A stretch of 64,000 nucleotides of DNA from NCBI GenBank assembly GCA_030848705.1, contig CM061236.1, positions 140,524,574 to 140,588,573 on the forward strand, in the 5' to 3' direction. Position numbers and translations under genes: made by a program. This DNA is from Heracleum sosnowskyi. Lineage: Eukaryota > Streptophyta > Magnoliopsida > Apiales > Apiaceae. This document shows, in pieces, positions 23,715-36,000 of this stretch. The notes under the pieces are model-generated. The model made no database searches, was not told where the DNA came from, and saw nothing but the letters and a program-made list of their open reading frames with translations. The first letter of the stretch is position 1, and the number at the start of each line of letters is the position of its first letter.

Positions 23715-24724
23715 TCAGGTGTATTGGGTTTCCGCTGCTGATAAATCATTATGGGCTATCAGTCCCATCCCCAACCTAGACTTAAGGACTACTGCATGCT
23801 CTAGTCCTTTAGTCAAAGGATCAGCTATATTATCCTGAGTTCCAATGAACTCTACAGCAATAATCCTTTCAGACACAAGACCCCTTATAGACTTAAGTCT
23901 AACTTGGATGTGTCTCTTTGTTTTAGCATTATACTTTTCACTACTGATCTTGTCGATAGTTGTACGACTATCACAATGAACAACAATGGCTGGAAGCGGT
24001 CTGCTTACTACAGGTAACACTGACATAAGTCCATGCAACCATTCAGCCTCCGTCCCCGTGGCATCTAGTGCACACAACTCAGCCTCAAAAGTAGACCGAG
24101 TAATCAAAGTCCGTCTAGTAGAATTCCAGGATATTGCTCCACCTGCTAGGGTAAACAAATATCCAGTCACTCCATTGGTACCAGATTTCTTAGCTATCCA
24201 ACTTGCATCACTATATCCCTCGAGTACTCCAGGGAATCTTCGATAATGCAAACCAAGGGAAATAGTTCCCTTAAGATATCTAAGAACTTTATCTAGTGCC
24301 TCCCAATGAGTCTTGTTTGGACAGCTTGTATATCTAGCTAACTTAGACACAAAATAAGAAATATCTGGACTAGTCACATTAGCAAGATATTGCAAACTCC
24401 CAATAATCTGAGAATACCTTAACTGAGACATAGGTATACCTGAACTATTCTTGACTAGGGAAACTTTAGGATCGTACGGTGTACTAGCGATTCTACAATT
24501 TGAATAACCATACTTCTCAAGTATAGATTTCTCTATATAATGAGATTGTGACAATGTTATTCCATCAGTTGACTGTGTCAACTTGACCCCAAGAATCACA
24601 CTAGCCTCACCCATATCCTTCATTTCAAAGTGCCTTTCCAAGAAACTTTTTGTCTCGTTAATAATCTCAATATTGGTTCCAAACAATAATATATCATCCA
24701 CATATAGGCACACGATAATACATT
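23715..24724 (-). pseudogene. Copia pol, 3' part: RT from catalytic motif plus RNase H
   Basis: Begins inside RT nine bases before the catalytic motif (CIIVCLYVDDILLFG) and is open to a stop at 23715. RNase H is present (GYSDASWIAKKSGTNGVTGYLF, STFEAELCALDATGTEAEWL, DSRTTIDKISS), ending with DNIADPLTKGL. The frame continues exactly from the part at 39257: joining base 39257 to 24724 keeps the codon phase. It is orphaned from its start by the 14.5-kb insertion. Confidence 0.92.
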
Positions 24725-25781
24725 TGTTGGGATTTATGGGTGATAGCATAGGAACAACTTAACTTTTTATATACTTAATTTTTTAATTAAGTAGAACATA
24801 CTGTCATAGCCAAAGTATGTTCTTGTAATCAGTATGCAATGTTATTTTAATTGTGTAATTTGGAAGAAGTTCACTTTCTGTGTTCAAGCCTCAAAGAATG
24901 CATATTAGATGACAGCATGAATAAAGGTTACTGTCATAAGCATTGACAGTAAGATTACAAGAAGACAGAATGTTGCAAGTCAAGACAGCATATTCACTCT
25001 GACAGCAACATTGGCGGAAGACTACGCGACAACAACTTTAGCCCTCGACATCAAGTTTGGAAACCTCGACAGCACACTATGCGGGGAACTCTTACTGTCA
25101 CCAAAAGCACATTCCTGTGACAGCAAGCTTTGCGGCAAAAGTAACTGTCTCAAGAAAGATCCTTGTTCTAGGTATCTTTCTCAGTCAAATCCCGTGACAG
25201 TTTCAATGTTCAAGAAACATGCGTGTTGCAGTATCCCTAAGCTGCACCAAGTCTGCAAGACTACGACAGAAGCTTCAAGCACTGCAAACAAAAGCGAATC
25301 AATTCAAGAGCAAGGTCAAGTCTCTATTTACTGAATTGTTTTAGCTAGAAATAGAATGAATCTAGGTTGCTTTCTTTGTAATGTATATCTGACATTGTTA
25401 GCAATTTAGGAAAGTCACATGGGTAGACACTTTGTGAGAAGCTGCCACTTGATAATGACAGCAGCTTCACAGACCCGTGTTGACAGTGATAGGATTAGTT
25501 TTATACTTAGACTATTAATTCATTCTAGGAATGTAACGAAGACAAGCAAGTGTCTTGAAGAAAAACCGAAGCTCAAGAATTCTCTCTTGAGGTTGTAGCA
25601 ACACTTTGCAAAATAAATAAAACATTTATTTTGTGAATCCTGTCTTCTCGATTATACTGTTTGTGAATGCATACATATTATTGATAATATTAAATCTTAG
25701 TTTTGGTTGTTGAAACTGAGATTGAATTTTATCAGTATTGCATTCATCCCCCCCCCCTTCTGCAATACACGAGGACCAACA
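24725..25781 (+). repeat. 5' LTR of the SIRE element
   Basis: TGTTGGGATTTATGGG to GAGGACCAACA, 1,057 bp, with short inverted ends TGTTGG/CCAACA and a poly-C tract near 25748-25757. I count ten TGACAG or CTGTCA hexamers (24801, 24910, 24931, 24944, 25000, 25095, 25118, 25195, 25456, 25481). Confidence 0.95.
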
Positions 25782-25783
25782 AC

Positions 25784-25796
25784 TGGTATCAGAGCC
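25784..25796 (+). other. Primer-binding site, tRNA-iMet type
   Basis: TGGTATCAGAGCC two bases after the 5' LTR, the same site as in the SIRE-type element at 4224-4236. Confidence 0.93.
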
Positions 25797-25826
25797 ATCA
25801 GATTAACATATATATCTGTGATCACG

Positions 25827-28451
25827 ATGACAATGCAGAAATCAAACAGTATCAAGATCCCAGCTTTTGATAAAGAGAACTACGACATTTGGAAAAGAAA
25901 GATCTTGTTGTTTATCAAAGCTGCGAATCCACTATACCCAGGTATTCTCGAGAATGGTCCTTTCATTCCAAGGAAGGAAATTGAAGCCACAACAGTAAAT
26001 GGTGAAGTCATTCCTGCACATTGGGTTCCCAAAGATCCCTCCGAATTTTTGGAACCTGAGAAGGAGAAAATAGTGCTAGATGATCACTTGCAACTCATCT
26101 TGCTCGATTCTCTCACGTTGGATAAAGCCATGCATGGAAGTGTGATAAGCTGCACATCTGCCAAGGTGATGTGGATCAGGTTAGCTTTACTATGTGAAGG
26201 AAGTGAAGAAGTTAAGGGAAATCAAAGGCAAATACTGATATCACAATATGAGACATTCATTGCCAAGCCTGGTGAAGACTTAACTTCCATGTTTGAAAGG
26301 TTCAGTAAGCTCTTAACTGAACTACAGATACATGGCAAGTACTATGACAAAAAAGAATTAAATGTCAAGTTCTTGCTTACACTGCCTGATCACCTTGAAC
26401 ACAAGACAACAACCATACGAGAAGGAAGAGATCTCAACAATATAACCTTTGAGACACTTTATGGCATTCTGAAATCTTATGAACTTGAACTCTTTCAAAA
26501 GAGAGCCATACAAAGTGGAACAAGGAACAAGATGGCTAACATGTCAAGTGCCCTAGTAGCACAAGTGCCAAGGATCACAGAACCAAGTGAAGTACTACAA
26601 ATCACACAACCAACCCCTGTACAATCCTTGAAGATAGAAGAGGTTGTTGAAGATGATGAGAAAGTAGTACTACAGCTCAAGGATGTGGAAGATGAAGACT
26701 TCTACACACTGGAGGAACTGGAAAGCATGGACAATCCTACTATGGCCTACATGGCTAAAAAGTTCAAGAACTTTAGGTTCAAGAAGGATAGGTCATTCAG
26801 GCCCCAAGGCCAAGCATCCAAGTTCACCAAGGGAAGCTCATCAAAGGCTGCTGTGGGAAGCTCATTCAAAGGAGGATACAAGACTGGATTTGTGGATAGA
26901 TCTAAATTCAAGTGTTACAACTGTGGTGAACCTGGTCATTTTGCTACTGAATGCAAAAGACCCAAACAGGTTCAGAGATTTGAGAAAGGAACTGGTGGAT
27001 ACTCTAAGAAGAATCAAGGTAGAGCCTATGTGGCTGAATGAAAGTGTTGGGATGAGTCTGATGATGAAGATGAAGAAGAATATGTCAACCTAGATCTCAT
27101 GGCTAGCACTGATGAAGTAACATCAACATCTTCAAATCAGGTACCTTCACTTGTCTTACTTGATATGTCCATTGATGAGTATAAGAAAACCATTAAAGAC
27201 TTAAGTGCTGAAATGTTCAATGTCTATACTAGCTTATCTGCTGCTAATGAGGAAATCACTAGGCTGAGTAAGCTAAATGAAAAACTAAAGTCTGAAAATG
27301 AATCTCTTGTTCTCAAAACCAGTTCACTAGACTCTTTAGCTTAGGAGAATGCAAAATTTAAAAATGAATTGAAATGTGCTAAAGAAGTTGAGGAATTCCT
27401 GAGAAATGAGATTGCTGAAAATGAATTCAAGATTAAGGCTTATAAAAACTCATCTAAGATAGTTCAGTATTACAATGATAAGCATAAAGAAAATCAAACT
27501 GTTGGCATAGGTTTTTCATATGGTAGGAGACCTGGAAAGGAAACTGTGATTCAAGATTGTTCTGGAGATGCTGCTGTCAAACCCACCATTCTCAAGAAGG
27601 TTAAAACTCCTATTTTCAAAGCTGCAGAAATTGAGTTTGATGAAGAAGCCATGCTCATCAAACAAGAAATTCTTGATGAGGATGAAGGTGTTGACAGCAC
27701 ATTCAAGGATGGAAAGGATACTGTCACGATCCCCAAGACAGTAAACTTACCAAGCAATCAGACAGCAAGTTCAAAAGATGTTGTCGCAGTTGGCAAGACA
27801 GTATCTTCCAAAGATGCTGTCAAGAATGGTTCCAAGACAGTAGCTTCCAAACCTTCTGTCAAGACAGTTGGAATAAAAGTTAGTGTCAAGGAAAGTTCGA
27901 CAGCAACTTCTAAACACACTGTCAATCCAGTAACTCCCAAGTCTAAGAATAGGAATGGTAAGGTAGGTGTCAATAAAGGAAATGGATACACTAATGTTGG
28001 AGGTGCTTCTAGGAAACTATGCAATAACTGTGGATCTTCACATCATTTAACACATGTTTGTATTAAGCCAATTGAGGATAAGATCAATGCTACTGAACTC
28101 AATGGTAATTTACACAGAACCCCCCTTATGCATAGAACTATGAGTGTCTATAATAACATTGAATGTATGCCATGCAAGATCACTGCCATGAGTACATGCT
28201 TTAACTTACCTATTCTCACTACTGAAAAATGTTCATACATGCACACTGTTGAGACTTCTGAGCCTGCTGGCAACAGCAAGAAGGCCTCATCCACTAAGAA
28301 AAGGATCAAGTCCAATTCTAAACCTAAGTGGGTGAAAAGAGAAGTCAAACAGGAGATCATTAATGATGCTTGTGATTTTATGACTGGAAGAAACTCAGGA
28401 GACACTAAAACTGCAGGACCCAACAAGGATTGGGTACCATATGCATCTTAA
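25827..28451 (+). pseudogene. SIRE-type gag with two in-frame stops
   Basis: Capsid/RNA-binding polyprotein, about 875 codons with stops at 27039-27041 (TGA) and 27342-27344 (TAG) in one otherwise continuous frame. The ATG at 25827 aligns with the start of the related gag at 4132 (IKIPAFDKENYDIWKRKILLFIKAANP). Zinc knuckle CYNCGEPGHFATEC is encoded near 26913. A second CX2CX4HX4C knuckle, CNNCGSSHHLTHVC, near 28020 is absent in the element at 1-5577. Between them (about 27550-27940) is a low-complexity stretch rich in KTV, DAV and DTV whose codons repeatedly spell CTGTC or GACAG. It ends WVPYAS and TAA at 28449-28451, with pol in the same frame after the stop. Confidence 0.9.
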
Positions 28452-31400
28452 ATACATTCTGTTTTGCAGGGCAAGAAGAAAGATCAAGTTACGTGGATCA
28501 TTGACAGTGGTTGCTCAAGACACATGACAGGTGATAAAGCCCTGCTATCACACTATGTAGAGAAAGATGGCCCAATCATAACCTTTGGAGACAACAGCAA
28601 GGGTTACACAGTGGGATATGGTTGTCTGGAAATTGGAAATGTTGTCATTGAAGATATTGCTCTTGTGGATGGATTGAAGCACAATCTACTCAGTGTCAGC
28701 CAATTCAGTGACAGGGGATTCAAGGTTGATTTTGATATGATGCTGTGTAACATCTATCACAAGAAGGATAGTAGCCTCTCTCTAAAAGGGTTAGAAAAGG
28801 AAGCTTGTTTGTTGCTGACTTAAACTCAACAAAGAAGGATAAAGTTTACTGTTTCTACAGTAAAGCAACTGTTGGTGACAGTATGCTTTGGCATAGGAAG
28901 CTTTCACATCTCAACTTCAAAACAATGAATATTTTGATTAAGAAGGAGTTAGTGAGAGGTTTGCCCCAACAGGAATTATGTCAAGAAGGACTGTGTGAAG
29001 ATTGTCAGATGGGCAAACTAAGGAGAGCTGTGCACAAGTCCAAGCAGATGAACACCAACATAGAAGCACTCAAGTTGATTCATATGGATCTTTTTGGACC
29101 AGTCAATGTACCATCTATGGCCAAAAAGAGATATGCCTTAGTAATGGTGGATGATTACTCAAGGTACACTTGGGTGAAGTTTCTTGAATCCAAAGATGAA
29201 GCTGCTCAAGTGATTATTGATCAAGTTAGAGTTCTTGATAGAACTCCAAACTCAAAAGTTCAAATCTTGAGGAGTGACAATGGTACAGAATTCAGAAATG
29301 CCACACTTGGAAATTTCTGTAAAGATGAAGGAATTGTACAACAATTCTCTGCTGCAAGGTCTCCACAGCAGAATGGAGTTGTAGAAAGAAAGAACAGGAC
29401 TCTCATTGAAGCAGCTAGAACTATGTTGCATGACGCCAAACTGCCAACATGCTTCTGGGCTGAAGCTATCAACACAGCTTGTTATACTCAAAACAGAACC
29501 ATGATTAACAAAACTCATGCAAGTACACCTTACTGTCTGCTAACTGGAAAGAAACCTATTGTCAAATATTTTCATGTGTTTGGGAGCAAATGCTTTATGA
29601 TGAAGGATAACCATGGGAAGAAAGGAAAATTTGACACTAAGGCATTTGAAGGATTATTCATGGGTTACAGTACAGAAAGGACTGCCTACAGAGTTTATGT
29701 TATGGAATACAGGATTATTGAAGAAAGTGTAAATGTCACATTTGATGAAACCAAGTTTCCAGGACTGCATAAAGAAGGAAAGATGCAGACATTCAGATTT
29801 GAGAATCAAGGATACTTGGAAGCTGAGGAAATTGTTGATGAAGAACCTAGCTTCACTCAAATTGTTGAAGTTGATAAAGATACTGTCAATACCACTACTG
29901 TCAACCAAACTCCAGCTCAGTCACAGACCATAACCTCTAACATTCATAACAGTGGTGACTCTGGAGACAATGAAGAATATGGTGAAGACAATGGGATTGG
30001 TGAGCACTCAACTCAACAAACTGAAGCAACTGTTCCTGTACAATCAAGTAGCTTGCCCAGAATCACCAAGTGGAACAAGGATCACACAAATGACCTCATT
30101 ATTGGTGACCCTACTTCTGGTGTGAGGACAAGGAACAAAGTCTCTGTTGACAACATGTTTTCATTCTTCCTGTCTCAAATGGAACCCAAGACAACTGATG
30201 AAGCATTGTTGGATTCTGACTGGGTGATAGCCATGCAAGAAGAGCTAAATTAGTTTGAAAGGAACAATGTATGGAAGCTGGTTCCAAGACCTAAGGGAAA
30301 GTCAGTCATTGAGACCAAATGGGTTTTCAGAAACAAGCTTGATGAAAATGGATCAGTGACAAGAAACAAAGCAAGGCTAGTGGCTAAAGGTTACTGTCAA
30401 CAGGAAGGAATAGATTATGATGAGACATTTGCACTTGTTGCAAGACTTGAAGCTATAAGAATCTTTCTAGCCTATGCTGCACACTGCAACTTCAAAGTAT
30501 TTCAGATGGATGTCAAAAGTGCCTTTCTAAATGGAGAATTGGAAGAAGAAGTGTATGTTGAACAGCCACCAGGGTTTGAGGATGCTGAAATGTGTGATTT
30601 TGTATACAAACTCTTCAAAGCTTTGTATGGACTAAAGCAAGCACCCATGCTTGGTATGACACACTTTCCACTTTTCTTTTGGAAAATCAGTTTACTAGAG
30701 GAGTTGTGGACAAGACACTGTTCTACAAACACCATGGAAAGGACATCATTCTGGTACAAATCTATGTGGATGACATCATTTTTGGTTCTACAAATGAGAA
30801 GCTGTGTGAGAAGTTTTCCTCTCTCATGAGTAACAAATATGAGATGAGTATGATGGGAGAATTGTCATTCTTTCTGGGATTACAAATTCTTCAACAACCT
30901 GATGGAATCTTTATATGTCAAGCTAAATACATCAAGGAACTTCTCAGAAAGTTCAACTTGGAAGATTCATCACCTGCAAAGACACCAATGTCCACGTCAA
31001 CTAGTCTGGATCTTGATTCTAAAGGAAAGAAAGTTGACTCAAGCACCTATAGAGGCATGGTAGGATCTCTCCTATATCTAACTGCTAGCAGACCTGACAT
31101 CATGTTTGCTACATGTCTCTGTGTAAGGTTTCAAAGTGATCCAAAAGAGTCACACTTAGTAGCCATCAAGAGAATCTTTAGATACTTAAAAGGCACTCCT
31201 AATCTAGGCCTTTGGTATCCTAAGAATACTGGATTTGATCTGATTGGTTACTCAGACTCAGACTATGCTGGATGCAAGATTGACAGAAAGAGTACTATTG
31301 GTAGCTGTCAATTTCTTGGTGGAAGATTGGTCTCATGGTTTAGCAAGAAGCAGCATTCAGTTTCTACCTCAACTGCAGAAGCTGAGTATATTGCTGCAGG

Positions 31401-31710
31401 CAGTTGCTGTGCACAAATTCTATGGAAGAAGAATCAACTTCTCTATTATGGTCTAGTGTTAAGAGACATTCCTATCTACCATGACAACATTAGTGCCATA
31501 GCCATTTCAGACAATCCAGTTCAACACTCTAGGACAAAGCACATTGATATAAGACATCACTTTATCAAAGAGCATGTTGAACAAGGAACTGTGAAGCTGA
31601 TCTATGTCCCAACTGACAAGCAACTTGCTGACATCTTCACTAAGCCATTGGACGAAGCAACCTTCAACAGGTTGGTAAGTGAATTGGGAATGCTGAATCT
31701 GGTATGTTGA
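28452..31710 (+). pseudogene. SIRE-type pol (protease, integrase, RT, RNase H), broken
   Basis: Starts in frame directly after the gag stop. Protease IIDSGCSRHMTGD is at about 28498. A frameshift near 28800 moves to another frame. Integrase follows (LWHRKLSHLNFKTMN, HMDLFGPVN, DDYSRYTW, DNGTEFRN, PQQNGVVERKN). A TAG stop lies at 30251-30253 in the RT leader. RT (VFQMDVKSAFLNGELEEEVYVE) is hit by a one-base deletion near 30648, just after LYGLKQAP, and continues in the third frame with YVDDIIFG at about 30760. RNase H has GYSDSDYAGCKIDRKS and STAEAEYIAA, ending DIFTKPLDEATFNRLV with stop at 31708. All domains are present, but this copy cannot make a full Pol. Confidence 0.92.
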
Positions 31711-32065
31711 TTTACTCAGTTTTCTATATTTCCAAACTCTCTTTTGAAGCTCATGACAACAACTTCAAACCTATTGTCAAGAGAAGTTACTGTCTACTTG
31801 GTCTATGTCTGATATGTGACAGCATGTGTTGATTTGACTTTTCATGTCAATATTTTGTGCCAGTCTCATACTTTTAGACCGTGTATGACATTAATGTGGT
31901 TACTTGTTAAGTTTGAGAGATAAAAATCTGTTCCATTGGACTTTCACACCGTTTTGCATTAATTTGAAGGATTAAAGGAGGACACAACCATTAATTACTT
32001 TTGTGGTAGTTGTATGGGTACTCTAACTGTTGACCATTAGACTTTAATCCTTAGACGGTTTTGCC

Positions 32066-32072
32066 TATAAAT
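32066..32072 (+). promoter_or_regulatory. TATA-like box before the small acidic ORF
   Basis: TATAAAT 45 bases before the ATG at 32117, in a context that looks like a plant core promoter. Inferred as a possible internal promoter; chance occurrence in AT-rich DNA is possible. Confidence 0.4.
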
Positions 32073-32116
32073 TAACCTTAGGTTTCACCAGTCTGCTCTC
32101 AGTTTTAAAGTAAATA

Positions 32117-32368
32117 ATGGAAAACAAAGTAGGAATTGAAGTAGGGCTAAAACGGTGCGATAGTGAACCCGACAGTGAAGAGATTGATGAGCTCTTCGAG
32201 ATGCTGTTGGACGCCATCGATGAGATAGACGAGGAAAAGAAACAGGAAGAGGATGCCAAGGCTCAGGAAGAAGAGAAGGAGCTTCAGGCACTTCTCAAGG
32301 AAGAATGTCGCTCTGAAGAAGAGATTAAGGAAGAGCTTTTAGAACTAGTTGATAAAATCATAGAATAA
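32117..32368 (+). CDS. Small acidic coiled-coil-like ORF in the SIRE element (83 aa)
   Basis: An uninterrupted ORF in the post-pol region. The protein is extremely acidic and Glu-rich (residues 18-35 PDSEEIDELFEMLLDAID; later EEKKQEEDAKAQEEEKE) with a heptad-like leucine/acidic pattern suggesting one or two amphipathic helices. It has no signal peptide or membrane segment, and I recognise no family. The ATG context (AATAATGGAA) is good for plants. A TATA-like box lies 45 bases upstream and AATAAA 39 bases downstream, so it could be a separate small transcription unit. It is intact while every other ORF in this element is broken, though its short length makes that weak evidence of selection. 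Confidence 0.55.
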   Translation: MENKVGIEVGLKRCDSEPDSEEIDELFEMLLDAIDEIDEEKKQEEDAKAQEEEKELQALLKEECRSEEEIKEELLELVDKIIE

Positions 32369-32406
32369 TGTACTCAATGTTCTATTTTAATGATTTTATT
32401 AATAAT

Positions 32407-32412
32407 AATAAA
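32407..32412 (+). terminator. Polyadenylation-like signal after the acidic ORF
   Basis: AATAAA within AATAATAATAAAAG, 39 bases after the stop at 32368, followed by a T-rich stretch. Weak on its own in AT-rich DNA. Confidence 0.3.
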
Positions 32413-33036
32413 AGTTCTTGTTTTTGTAGTTATTGAGTTTATGATTTGTCTGTGTTAATTGCTTATTATATGTGTTCAAAAGATTACATTGCTAAATCCA
32501 TAATTTGTCAATATTAAGTTAAGTGTATGAATAAAGCATTCTAATAAGTTCATGACAGAACCAATTCCCAATCGAAGTTACTGTAGTTAAGAAGGATACT
32601 ATCGTGTGTTTCTTGACAACAACCTTCTTGACAGCAGGGAAAGACTTTTGGTCAAGACTTGTAAAGGATACTATCATTCATATGCTTAACGGTGACAGCA
32701 AGTTTTTGCGCAATAGTTGCTATCGCGCAAAACCTACTGTCACCACCTCTTATTACTGACAGATTGTTTCTAGCGCACAGGTTACTGTCAACAATAGTGG
32801 ACCGTTGAAATTGGATATTTATCCCACGTTGGTCAGTGAATAACGGGCAGTAACTGACGTGTTATAAAAGTGGGTTAAGACACGTTCTTTAAATTCCACT
32901 TTTTGTGCACAACGTTTGAGATACCTCTATTTATTTCCCAGTTACTCAGACATATCACTCTCATCGAACTCAAGGCAATATACTTTTCTTCAAGCAAAAA
33001 GCCACTTTCTTACTTTCTTCTTTTCTTGAAATCTCC
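32413..33036 (+). other. Non-coding spacer and leader before the long post-pol ORF
   Basis: No ORF. Several TGACAG or CTGTCA copies occur (for example near 32690, 32740, 32758 and 32785). The last ~180 bases look like a promoter plus leader for the ORF at 33037. Confidence 0.5.
32863..32870 (+). promoter_or_regulatory. TATA-like box and ACGT motif before the long post-pol ORF
   Basis: TATAAAAG at 32863-32870 with TGACGT at 32855-32860 just upstream. The ATG at 33037 (CTCCATGGCA, G at +4) follows about 170 bases later. Together they resemble a plant promoter and 5' leader. Inference only. Confidence 0.4.
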
Positions 33037-36000
33037 ATGGCACCCAAACAGACTCTCTCTCAAACAAACTTTGCTGGAATCTTTTCCCCAAATGATGCTG
33101 GTGAAGGTTTCAAAGGACTCGTGTTGTTCTTGAACAAGTCCTATCTCGGTTCTGCCATCACCTCAACCCCCATTCTCGACTTAGACAGAATTGAGGCGTT
33201 TTGGCGAACTGCTGTTGCTCGAACTGAGGGTGAGAGAACCCGGGTATTCAATTCACAATCTCTGGGCAACAATACACTCTTACAGCTGAGGTCATCAACA
33301 CTGCTCTTGGAATTACACTTGAAGCAGGACACCAATTTGCTGAACTTGCCAATGATGACACTCTAAAGAAGCTCTTCTTGAAGATTTGGTATGCAGGCCC
33401 TATTCTCGAAAAGGGGACTACCAAATGGTATCCGTCTGGTGAAATGGATAAGAAGCATCTGAGAAAGGAGTGGAGCATGATACTTGATGTGATGGTCAAG
33501 GTGTTCTCTACCAAGTCCACAGGCTGGAATGAAATACCTTCCTACATCAAGAAACCGACACATTCTCTTGTCCATGGATACAAGGTGAATGTTGGAGCTC
33601 TCCTCATGGCACACCTCAGGGCTTCCATAGGTAAGAAGGTATCAATCTACCCTCGCTTTCTTATGATGTGCATTAATTCATTCTGTGATTTTAATGATGC
33701 TGCCCCTCGTTTAGAGGCTTGCTCAGTTTTGAAAAAGAACACACACACACTGTTATCCTCACAGAATCTCAATGCACATATTCCACTTTGTTTCACTCAG
33801 CACATGGTTGATCAAGTGTCCAACCCTGATTTACCATTACCATCTGGTTATGACTCTTTCACTCTTGAGAATGAAATTGAATTAGACCCAAATTCAGTTA
33901 ACCTACATTCAACACCATACACTCAGCCTAGGCCCTCTAGACTTTCCAAAGCCCAAAGAGAAGCCTTGCAAGAGTCCAGAAAACGACCTTTAGAAGCTGA
34001 TGTTGGTGGTAGCTCTGTTAGTCAAGAGGGAGACACTGCACCTAGTGCAGCAAATAAGGAGGCTAGTCAAAGAGAACCCCCAGTGGTTCCCCCTGAGCCT
34101 AAGAAGAAGAGAGCTAGGAGGACTAAAACCACTGTTAACCAAGCTGCAGTTTCTCAACAAACTGTGGTTACTGAAAGGGATTCAAACACCTCCCTAGATG
34201 TGCCTTCTCAACAAGGTGCATCTATTGAAATTGGTCTGTCTCCCAAGGCACCCTGTACAGAGTCTGCACAAACTCATGGTTCACAACCTGAGGAACCTCC
34301 ACTTGAAGAAACACACAGTGAGTTAGGGCACAGTGAGGATTTCTCTATTCCTTTTGATGATTCACATGTTTCTCCTGTGAATCAGCCCCCACTCTCTGCT
34401 ACACTTTCACCTTCTTCCTTCCCTACACATTCTTTTGTTTCTTCTCCACAACCTAGAGAAGGGGACAGTCCCAACCCTTCAGGTTTTGATCATCCATCTC
34501 CAATCATGGATGAGCCCCCATCTAGTGGTCCACAAGAACCCATTTCTCAAAGTGAAATGGACACCACTCCTCCAAACACTGAGCCAGGGCAAAGTGGTAG
34601 TTTGTCAGAAAATGAAACAGCCAACACTTTGTATGAACTCCAAGGAGCATCTTACCTTCAGGAAGATGCTATCACAGCCTCTGTTGCTGTCAAAGACACT
34701 GGCAATGTTGCTGTCCTGGACACAGCTGCTGTCATGGGTGGAGAGAAAGATACTGTCACTACAGAACCTACTGTCACTCCACCTCCCAAAGTTGCTGTCA
34801 TGCCAGAACCTTCTGTCCAGACTCCAACTGACAGTAACATTCATGCCAAAGATACTGTCCAGTCCTCTCAGCCTGATTTTGAAGCTGTACTCATTGAGGA
34901 TGCCTCTGATGATGATCTACCTCTTGCCAAACTCTTAAAGGTACATTCTAAATCTTCTCCTTCCATGCATGTTAGTACTGCTCATACCCATGCATCTAGG
35001 TTGAGTGAGGGTGTGCAAAAGAAAAGAGAGATAAAAGAACAGAGAGGTGAGCATAAAAATGAAAGGCAGCCAAATGTGCTGGAAAAAGGAGAGGGACTTG
35101 AGCATGTCCAGAGAGACTTTGAGGGAGCCCACACTATTCAGGCATTAGGCCTTGAGAGTCAATCTGTGAGGGGTGATGAGATCACTCAAAAACACCCTGA
35201 GAGTGTGAGAACCCCCATAGCCTCCAAGCCCCTTTCTTTTCCTTCTCCTCCAAGAAGGTTAAGGTATGGTGGCCCATCTGCTACTTTTGGTAACAGGATT
35301 GCAGCTCTGGAAGGACAGTGTGCTACTTTGAACTCCAAGATGGACTCTCTCTCTCAACTGGTGGTTGATGGTTTTGCTGCTACTCAGCTCTCTATCTAGT
35401 TCCTCACTGGCCTAGTAGCTGCCAACTCAACTAAGGGGGAGAAAGTAGCAAGATCAGAATCAATATCTATTCAGGAATCAGGTGGAACTCAGGGGGAGCC
35501 AGTAACTGTGAAGACCAAAGGGGGAGCTAAGGGGAAAGCAATGTCTAAGGGGGAGCAAGTCAAACCAAGCAGTGGACAACCAAAGGATAAAACTGAAGAG
35601 CTTGTTGAAGTTGACTTGGATGGAGAAAGAGTGTTGATGTCTAAGGCAACTCAAGATGCAATGCAAAGAAGACCTGCATCTAGACATCCAATTCTACCTC
35701 CTGTGACAATCAGAGAGGCAACTCCAGCAACTCAAGAATCTGCTCTACAAAGAATATGGAGAGAAATGGAGGAACAGAATAAGATTGGGAAAGGCAAAGG
35801 GAAACTGCCTGAATCCATCCATAAAGGAAATACTTGGTCCAATGGTACTGAGTATGATCAAGAAGAAGTCAATACTCTAATGGTGGATTACAGGGAGAGC
35901 ACATTACACAATCATGACAGTGAATTTAGCAGTTTGGTGGAAGAAGCAATGAATGCTCCAAGCAACCGTCCAACCAACACCACAAAACTGTTAAAGGATC

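Noticed and set aside
25011..25334. Open frame of ~107 residues inside the SIRE LTR, present in both LTRs (also 38480-38803)
   Set aside because: The two copies are the same sequence by origin, it begins at TTG rather than ATG, and the residues resemble no protein; several differences change amino acids. Treated as a chance frame in the LTR.
34435..34938. 167-residue frame overlapping the long post-pol ORF
   Set aside because: Alternate frame through low-complexity coding DNA; the main frame has the recognisable continuation on both sides.
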